Below the pieces are notes generated by a model that was not told where the DNA came from, did not search any database, and was given only the letters and a program-made list of their open reading frames with translations. Shown here in pieces: positions 21,029 through 27,408 of a stretch of 27,408 bases of DNA (position 1 is its first letter; every line of letters starts with the position of its first letter). A program made the position numbers and the translations under genes. This stretch comes from Haplomitrium mnioides (Eukaryota > Marchantiophyta > Haplomitriopsida > Calobryales): contig JBNGIS010016281.1 of assembly GCA_049999725.1 (NCBI GenBank), positions 1 to 27,408 on the forward strand, written 5' to 3'.

Positions 21029-21741
21029 TCATTGGAGGCTGCGACACGAAAGATATCTTAGAGGGATGCCGTTGTATGCCACTTCTTGGAGGAGTCGCTT
21101 GCCCCTAGGCCATTTGAGGTCAGTTTTGGTCACCACTCGGTCGGATGCATCCAGTTCCAGAACTTGACATGCATCTCTCTCAAAAGAGGGAATAGCCACC
21201 ACCTTGCCAAAACTCTCTGCCACCCTGGAAATCTGAATGCGGAATTCCTCCAGGAAGAAAGGGAGGGTGATCCACTTTGGAGCTGCTCTCTTCGCTTCTG
21301 AGATGGGGTCAAACAAGGGTCCCCAATCCTGAATGGAGCATGTCTTTTCAGGAAGAAGGGTCCCCCAGCCAGAAGACTTTACTGAGCGTTGTCAGAGTTG
21401 AGGCTGAGATGTTGAGGATCAACTGATTTTGCTCAACCATTCTTCAAGCTCCTTCAGCCCTAAAAAAAACCCCGAAATCTATCAACCAGGAGAGACTTGC
21501 CCAGCTCTCGGGAGGTAGCCTCTGTCAAGCTATCCAACTTGATGTCTCGATTTGGAAGAGTTTTCTGCCATTTGGAGGGTCCTAGTTGGGAAGCCAGACT
21601 AGGCCCTGGCAGAGGGTTGCCTGATCTCTCAACCACGTGTACACCAGAAGGAGTCTTTCTCCCAAGCTCCTGGAGTGGCCATTGAGACAGCAAGGAAAGA
21701 GGTTTGATACCAAAGCCAATGCAGCTTGATGCCAGTGCCAA
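21029..21741 (-). mobile_element. Decayed retroelement ORF (minus-strand copy of the same family)
   Basis: Read on the minus strand, 21741-21460 contains TSRELGKSLLVDRFRGFF, matching TSDQLRKRLLIGHFRSFF in the plus copy; a shift in a T run then gives GLKELEEWLSK, matching GLKEMSDWFGK. The block 21316-21029 gives FDPISEAK, SFGKVVAIPSF and YNGIPLRYLSCRS, matching FDPLVKQA, LFGKCIHVPSV and YNRIPLRCLLCRS. The first zinc-knuckle cysteine has become Tyr, and stops follow at once, so the knuckle is lost. The copy is broken by frameshifts and has no downstream catalytic domain. It points towards the plus copy, so the two form a diverged inverted pair. Confidence 0.7.
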
Positions 21742-21880
21742 TACACTGCCCTTCTGCTCTCGAAGGAGAACTGCCCTCTACTGCCTGCCACAGGACGACA
21801 GCATTGCCCCTAAGCAGCCACCACTCACTTCCCACTTTCATTCCATCAACAGCCCTGTAGCCATTGGGGTCCTTATCTCA
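21742..21880. other. Short spacer left of the 38-bp repeat
   Basis: Overlapping open frames occur on both strands, with no domain. It may include the 5' part of the minus-strand zinc-knuckle copy, which cannot be delimited. Confidence 0.35.
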
Positions 21881-21996
21881 ACACCTCCAGTACCCACCAG
21901 GAATCTCTACCCGCATCTTACACCTCCAGAACCACCAAGAATCTCTACCCTCATCTTACACCTCCAGAACCACCAGGAATCTCTACCCGCAACCCA
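21881..21996. repeat. 38-bp tandem repeat, about three copies
   Basis: ACACCTCCAG starts at 21881, 21920 and 21958, and GAATCTCTACCC at 21901, 21939 and 21977, giving periods of 38-39 bp. The copies are nearly identical, so the array is recent. The period is not a multiple of three, which argues against a coding repeat. Confidence 0.85.
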
Positions 21997-22531
21997 GTCT
22001 GCCAGAGCCGAATTGCAGCTCGTGAATTTCTTACTGCTACATCCTCTGCCTGCCTCCTAGCTGTGTGTCTGCTACAATCTCCTCTGATGCTTGATATTCT
22101 CCCATGTAGTACCCTTCAAGCTCAACTGAAATCTTGTCTCTTCTCCTCATCAGTGCCTCGCAAATTAGCCCCTCCCCAAAGAAATCTCCAGAAATCACAA
22201 AAGCTACACTACTTCTCTCCCTTCAATGAAACCTCCTCAGAATGCCAACAACACCACCCCTAAGTCGAGACGCCTCCTTCTGCAAGGCTGGCTCAGAACA
22301 CCATCACCATGCAGCATGCAACATCCCGTGGTCAATTTGACGAGGGAAATTAATTATATACATTTATTTATTTATTTTTACTCTTCTTTGTGCACAAGGG
22401 ATCTGATTCCTACAATCAGTCCTGCATGAGAACCTTGCACCCCTCCCTCTCCACAATCAGGATCACCTGACAAGAGCTCACAAGTGCCAGCTTAAGAACA
22501 GCACTCATCCAGAAATCCAGCCAGCGACGCC
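21997..22531. other. Spacer next to the copia 3' LTR
   Basis: Short open frames only, with no domain. A TTTA-rich stretch lies near 22360. ACGCC at 22527-22531, directly outside the LTR, would be one copy of a 5-bp target-site duplication. Confidence 0.45.
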
Positions 22532-22903
22532 TGTTAGAATTTGATCTTTCAGCATATTAGAAATGAACTGATGTTAGGATCATTCTGATGATAAATCCTT
22601 ATACAAACATCAAGACTAACAGCTCATAGATGCATGCAATCAACTGATGCAGCTTTAGGAGGTGATTCTGAATATATTCACTTGAGGTGGAAAAACTGGT
22701 CGAGTTACACACAGGAATGTAGCCAGCATTAATAAGAAAGGAAATGTCCTTTCCCATGCAAAGGCTGCAACCTTTGGGAACCAGTGCAACTCTTGAATGA
22801 ACCAAATATCCAGGTGCACATAAGACATATCCTAACTGGATATATCTTAACCAGGAAAGATTGGACGCTACAATAGCAGGTGTGAACATGGCTATTTCCA
22901 ACA
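22532..22903 (-). repeat. 3' LTR of the copia element (about 372 bp)
   Basis: On the element's strand it begins TGTTGGAAATAG at 22903 and most likely ends ...ATTCTAACA at 22532, giving TGTT/AACA inverted ends and the TG..CA rule. The left boundary is inferred from these ends, because no second LTR is in the window for comparison. Confidence 0.7.
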
Positions 22904-24573
22904 CTCCCACTTAGGGTCTTATCTTTCAATCCTTCAACACTTATCAACCCCATCTTATAATTGAGGCAGAAATGTCTGTATCCAGAGAATTCCTTTGTAA
23001 GTATATCTGCAGTCATTTCACTTGTGCGGCAGTAGACAATTTCGATGGTGCCATCTTTGACCAAATCTCGCACAAAGTGGTACTGAACATCAATATGCTT
23101 TGTTCTCTCATGTAGCCTTGGGTTGTGAACTAGTGCAATAGCACTCTGGTTATCACAATGTATGCAGGTAACAGGCTGCACAAACCCAAGGTCAGATAAT
23201 AAACGTCTCAGCCATACAACTTCAGCAGATGCCCTGGAGAGGGCCATGTATTCAGCTTCTGTGCTTGAAAGGGCAATAGCCTTCTGTTTCTTGCTTGCCC
23301 ATGATATGGCTGCTTTAGACATAACAATGCAACATTCAGTTGTGGATCTCCTTGTGTTCAGATCTCCTGCAAAGTCAGAATCAGAATATCCATACAGAGG
23401 CATAGGAGTGTCTGTGCAGTGATAACATAAACCAATGTTATATGTCCCCTTCAAATACCTCATTATCCTCTTAACTGCAGTCCAGTGTTTTGGACCTGGA
23501 TTGTCCATATACTGTGCAACTGTGCTGACTGCATAAGAGATATCAGGACGTGTACAGATCATGGCCCACATTAGACTCCCAACAGCACTAGAGTAAGGTA
23601 TTAACTTCATCATGTGCATGTCACGGTCACTTACAGGACAGTCTTTCTTACTCAAACATGTTCCTGGATCAACTGGGCTGCTTATTGGCTTACAGTCCAT
23701 CATGTTGAATCTATCCTGGACTTCAAGAATATATCTTTGCTGTGAGAGATGGATCCACCCTGATGTTCTGCTTCTTGTAATCTCCATCCCAAGGCAGTAG
23801 TGGATCTCACCCATGTCTGTCATCTCAAAACCTTGCATTAATGACCTTTTCATTTGTGTCAGCAACATCATATCATTGCTGGCAAGGACAGTATCATCAA
23901 CATATAAGGCAAGTATCACCAGACTTGACTCACTTTGATATAGGTAGACATTAGAGTCTGCTCCTGACTTATGGAACTTTAGTTCTAGCAGGAATGAGTC
24001 CATCTTCTGGTACCATAAACGAGAGGATTGCTTCAATCCATAAAGTGCCTTATTCAGCTTACAAGTCATGACCTTAGACTCATGACCATCTACACCTTCT
24101 GGGATGGTCATGTAGATTTCTTCCTCTAATACTCCATTCAGAAATGCAGTTTTAACATCCAACTGATGGACTTCATAGTTATATTGTGCAGCAAGAGCAA
24201 GAATCACACGAATTGAAGTAATCTTGACCACAGGCAAATATGTTTCTGTGTAGTCAACTCCATGTATCTGTGTGAAACCTTTGGCAACTAATCTTGCCTT
24301 GTATCTGCTGACAGTGCCATCAGGGTTATACTTGATCTTGAACCTCCACCTACAACCAACTGCTTTTGTATCTGGTGGAAGTGGTGTCAAGGTCCAAGTT
24401 TTATTTCTAGCCAGAGAAGCCAGCTCATCTTCAATAGCTTGTAGCCATTTGGATCCTTCAGGGCTACTCAATGCTTCAGCAAATGTTTCTGGTTCAAATA
24501 CTCTTGGTGAATGAGAAACAAGTAATGCCCTTTGTTTGACCTGGCTGATCTTGGCTTCATCATAAAATTCCAC
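22729..24573 (-). pseudogene. pol: Copia reverse transcriptase and RNase H (long intact reading frame)
   Basis: This is 614 codons without interruption. The first codon is GTG and is not a real start: the frame continues upstream to TGA at 24628, through LRRSTRSRK, the usual linker before the polymerase. The reverse transcriptase (RVT_2) covers about residues 57-300, with catalytic Asp139 in QLDVKTAFLNG and the YVDD box at 224-227. RNase H covers about 390-530, with acidic residues near Asp398 (YSDSDFAGD), Glu439 (SSTEAEY) and Asp474 (CDNQSA). Both domains look complete. The frame runs on past the polypurine tract and stops 175 bp inside the LTR, so its last 58 or so residues are LTR-encoded. 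Because the upstream pol sequence is broken, the whole polyprotein cannot be made as written. Confidence 0.92.
22904..22912 (-). promoter_or_regulatory. Polypurine tract of the copia element
   Basis: AAGTGGGAG lies immediately upstream of the TGTTGG LTR start. This is the usual form and place of the plus-strand DNA priming site in plant copia elements. Confidence 0.8.
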
Positions 24574-24770
24574 AGCCTTTCTAGACCTTGTGCTTCTTCT
24601 TAAGGCAGGGCTGGAGTGGATTTGTGCTCAAAGTGAAATCTGGTGCTCAAAGTCTTCACTATGACTTTCTGGAACTGGGTCAAGGGTATCCCATTGTTCA
24701 TGACTTGGTGTGTTGATGTTTCTAGTAGCTCCCACTGGAGATGATGAAGGTCCTGCAGGTACAGTTGTTC

Positions 24771-25139
24771 TCATTTGAACTGGAGTCTTTTGTGTTGTAC
24801 TGGATGTGGTAACTGACTTAACTGTGAATGATCAGGTGAGGGTGTAATGAGCATGATGTCCCCCAGTGGGTCATCATACTGTTCTGTCTCAGCATTGTCT
24901 GCCCTCACAGTCATAGAGACGTTCTCTAGGAACTTAACATCTCTAGAAATGATGATGTGCCTATTAGATAATTGGAGCAATCTATATGCTTTAGCATGGT
25001 CATCATATCCTAACAGGATGCACTCTTCAGACTTCTGATCAAATTTCGCTCTTAAATCTTTTGGGGTTAGTGCAAAAGCCTTTGAACCAAATATTCTGAG
25101 ATGTGACAGGTTAAGGCTTATATCCATGCCAGAGTTCAA
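24771..25139 (-). pseudogene. pol: Copia integrase C-terminal region, out of frame
   Basis: LSHLRIFGSKAF, followed by LRAKFDQKSEECILLGYDD, is the conserved segment after the copia integrase core. It is read in a different frame from the rest of pol. A small indel near 25110-25125 shifts out of the main frame, and a second between 24771 and 24640 shifts back. The rest of this segment is the variable linker to the reverse transcriptase. Confidence 0.85.
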
Positions 25140-25572
25140 ATGGTGTCTTACCCACTGTTAGTGCCTTGGTGGGTGACCTATTCTGTAGATAAGCTGCTGT
25201 CATGATGGCTTCTCCCCAATAGACTCTTTTGAGTCCAGAGTGTAAGAGCATAGCCAGTGCTGCTTCAACCAGTGTTCTATTCTTTCTTTCTGAGACTCCA
25301 TTCTGTTCAGGTGTGTATGGAACAGTGTACTGTCTTAATATGCCATTATCATGGCAATAACTGTCAAACTCAAGTGAACGATATTCACCACCATTATCAG
25401 TCCTTAATGCCTTCAGTTTCTTACCTGTTTGTTTTTCAACAAATGTTTTATAAGTTCTGAACTGCTGGAAGGCATGAGACTTTTGTCTTAATAAGTACAC
25501 AAATGTATAACGTGTATAATCATCTATAAAGGTGATGAAATATCTGCATCCAGAATGAGTTGGAGATGACAT
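25111..25572 (-). pseudogene. pol: Copia integrase core (DDE)
   Basis: The rve-type integrase core has Asp17 in FIDDYTRYTF, Asp59 in LRTDNGGEY and Glu95 in TPEQNGVSERKNRTL; 35 residues separate the last two, the expected DX35E spacing. It joins upstream to VHSDLCGPM across the in-frame TAA at 25602-25600, and ends at a TAA (25113-25111) created by the frameshift. Catalytic residues are conserved, but the open frame is isolated. Confidence 0.9.
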
Positions 25573-25599
25573 TGGACCACACAGGTCAGAGTGTACCAG

Positions 25600-26517
25600 T
25601 TAGAGTGTTTCCTCAGTTCTAGTTGAACTTTCCCTTGGAAAGATATCTCTGGTCATCTTTGCTTTGATGCATGAGATGAAATCTGGCACATTTCTCATGT
25701 CTTGCAGATCTAAGCCTGAAACCATATTCTCTTCCATCAACTGCCTCAACCTTGGTTGGCTAATGTGGCCAAGACGTTGGTGCCACAGTTCTGCTGTTGA
25801 TGAAGACATCGATGCAGAGGCTGCACATGTACTAACCTCTGCATGATCAGACCTGCCAAGCTGATACAATTGGTTATGTAATAAGCAGGTTGCCAGATGC
25901 TTTCCCTTGGCATCCATTAATACACAGCTCCCATTTCTGGTGAGCGTTTGTCCTAGAGCCTTGTCAAACTGGCTTACAGAAAACAAATTCTTGGCAATAC
26001 CAGGCACATACAGCACTTCAGGTATTTCTCTTAATTCACCATTATTAAGTGTTATCCTGACTGTGCCCTGACCATTAACAGCCTGACGGGTATTGTCACC
26101 CAGATACACAAATTGTTGATGTGGATATGCTTCATAATGTGTGAAGCACTGTCTATCATGGGTCATGTGGGCTGTGGCTCCACTGTCCATGTACCAGACA
26201 TCATCCTTGCCATCTTGTGACAATCCTGCAGTGTTAGAATGACAAGTGAGATAGATCCTGTGCACTGGCTTATCTTGATTTTTCTTGTTAACTACTGGTC
26301 TTAATGCTGTATTGCTTTGAACTTTGGTTTTGTGCTTTTTCTGTGTTCTATTGCTTGGACAATTTCTTGCTATGTGGCCATAGCCTCTGCAGATGAAGCA
26401 TTTAATTCCTCTTCTGGAATTATAACTGCTTGATGCTTCACTTGGTGCAGATGGGAAAAACTGGTTTCTAGTGCCATTGTACTTAGCTTTCTTTTTATTC
26501 ACATACAGGGCTGACAT
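25600..26517 (-). pseudogene. gag-pol: Copia zinc knuckle, aspartic protease and GAG-pre-integrase domain
   Basis: This is 305 codons from the first Met after the TAG at 26539. The CCHC knuckle is CFICRGYGHIARNC (Cys40, Cys43, His48, Cys53). The protease active site is YMDSGATAHM with Asp111, followed by VLYVPGIAKNLFSVSQ. The pre-integrase zinc domain has LWHQRLGH (His246, His251) and Cys283; the expected first cysteine of its CxxC pair appears to be Phe280, which may be a loss. It ends at an in-frame TAA where the family continues into the integrase. Confidence 0.9.
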
Positions 26518-26538
26518 TGAATCAGACAGACCTTGTGT

Positions 26539-27144
26539 CTAAGCCATGGTCTCTTCTTGAAGAATATATGTGATCAGCCTTTGTAATGTGAGATTGGGAG
26601 TTCCTCTTAATGAATTCATCAATGGCCTATAGGATGCAGGAAGACTTCTCATGAGTGATAAGACTGCATCTTCATCTTGGACTGGAGCACCTGCTGCAGA
26701 CAGTTGCTCCATGACAGATCGTAACTCATGGATATGTTTGGTTAAATTGTGTCCTTCTCTCATCCTTAGTGTTCCCAGTTTGTCTCTCAAATACATTCTA
26801 GTCACAGCATCTTGGGATTCATACAGCAAGCTAAGAGTCTCCCAGACTTGTGATGCATGATCATGTGAGGACACATGTGCCACTTGATTATTGTCTAAGC
26901 AATTAATGATTGTAGCCATAGCAACAGAATCCTTATGATCCCATTCTGACTTACTCCCTGGACCTGTTGGAGGAGTATGAAAGATTGGTATTCCTAGAAC
27001 TGCATGTGGTGTTGCAGGCCTTTGGATTGACCCATCAACTACATCCAACAATCCTTCAGCTTTCAAAAGTAACTTGACTCGATGCTTCCACACTTGGAAG
27101 TAATTCCCATCAAACTTGGGAATATCACTGGCTTTCAACGACAT
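26539..27144 (-). pseudogene. gag: Copia gag N-terminal part (UBN2/DUF4219 type)
   Basis: This is 201 codons from ATG at 27144. IPKFDGNYFQVWKHRVKLLL is the typical start of plant copia gag, and VWETLSLLYESQ, LRMREGHNLTKHI and LPASYRPLMNSL follow the usual gag-polypeptide pattern. The frame ends at a single TAG (26541-26539), after which the same frame continues to the zinc knuckle. The TAG is most simply a nonsense mutation. Confidence 0.92.
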
Positions 27145-27408
27145 TTCTCGGATTCAGAGAAAGCAAAAAAAAAAGAAATTTGCAAGGTGAGTTTCTTCTC
27201 TCACTAATTCTTATATGCAGATTTCTCTCGTGTCACTGCGTTAACAATTCACAATTAAGGGCATGACATATATTTATGCAAAGCGAGTGTCCCACGGCTC
27301 AAGATTCGGGTCTCACTCAGCATCGTTAAATGCGAAGAGGCCTATCGAAAACTCGACATGTGATTCACTCAGAATTCGCGTTTTATATTTTTCCATTTTT
27401 TCTATGTC
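27145..27408 (-). other. Copia untranslated leader, to the window edge
   Basis: There are 264 bp upstream of the gag ATG, including a run of ten A/T bases next to the start. No TGGTATCAGAGC-like primer-binding site and no sequence matching the 3' LTR was seen, so either the leader is longer than this or the 5' end has been lost or replaced. Confidence 0.6.

Larger units (their letters stand above)
22532..27408 (-). mobile_element. Ty1/copia LTR retrotransposon, 3' LTR present, 5' end beyond the window
   Basis: The order on the minus strand is gag, zinc knuckle, protease, integrase, reverse transcriptase, RNase H, 3' LTR, which is the copia order. All parts lie in one frame except 25139-24771. 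The internal region is interrupted by TAG (26541-26539), TAA (25602-25600) and TGA (24630-24628), plus two frameshifts that cancel each other. The polypurine tract AAGTGGGAG abuts the LTR start TGTTGG at 22903. No primer-binding site or 5' LTR was found between gag and the right edge, so the element must continue past 27408 or have lost its 5' end. Confidence 0.93.

Overview
The window reads as nuclear DNA of a land plant. It holds spliced genes with GT..AG introns, a GPI-anchored phytocyanin, a plant-type serine carboxypeptidase-like (SCPL) gene, the first part of an NADK3-type NAD(H) kinase gene, a plant Ty1/copia retrotransposon, and a 100-N scaffold gap. The species cannot be fixed from the sequence. 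Introns of 95-2158 bp with retroelement-rich spacers suggest a medium or large genome. A seed-free plant is possible, but that is a guess.

Layout. 1-1465: a degraded tandem-repeat array of about 76-79 bp, with a recently homogenised 79/59-bp core. 2280-3377 (-): a two-exon phytocyanin, 192 aa when spliced. 4335-9645 (-): a ten-exon SCPL gene that splices to a clean 469-aa protein with a complete Ser-Asp-His triad. About 9796-10275: a GA/CT and CA microsatellite block inside a 300-bp-period direct duplication, just upstream of the SCPL start codon. 10276-16653: over 6 kb with no recognisable gene, containing a 14-bp match to Illumina adapter sequence. 16654-16753: assembly gap. 16804-17700 (+): the first two exons of an NADK3-like gene (124 aa, including the GGDGT motif). 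17701-22531: no further NADK exon was found; instead there are two convergent, decayed copies of a zinc-knuckle retroelement ORF and small repeats. 22532-27408 (-): a Ty1/copia element with its 3' LTR, running off the right edge.

Functional picture. The phytocyanin and SCPL proteins both carry signal peptides and are secretory-pathway proteins, but nothing links them in one pathway. The NADK3-like gene is either interrupted by a very long retroelement-filled intron or truncated. The copia element has gag, protease, integrase, reverse transcriptase and RNase H in order, but three in-frame stops and two compensating frameshifts make it non-autonomous as written.

No CRISPR array, tRNA, rRNA or bacterial-type system was seen. 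The observations most worth checking are the Glu at the axial copper-ligand position of the phytocyanin, the stepwise evolution of the left-hand tandem array, the fate of the NADK3-like gene, the convergent pair of zinc-knuckle elements, and the possible adapter remnant at 15270-15283.
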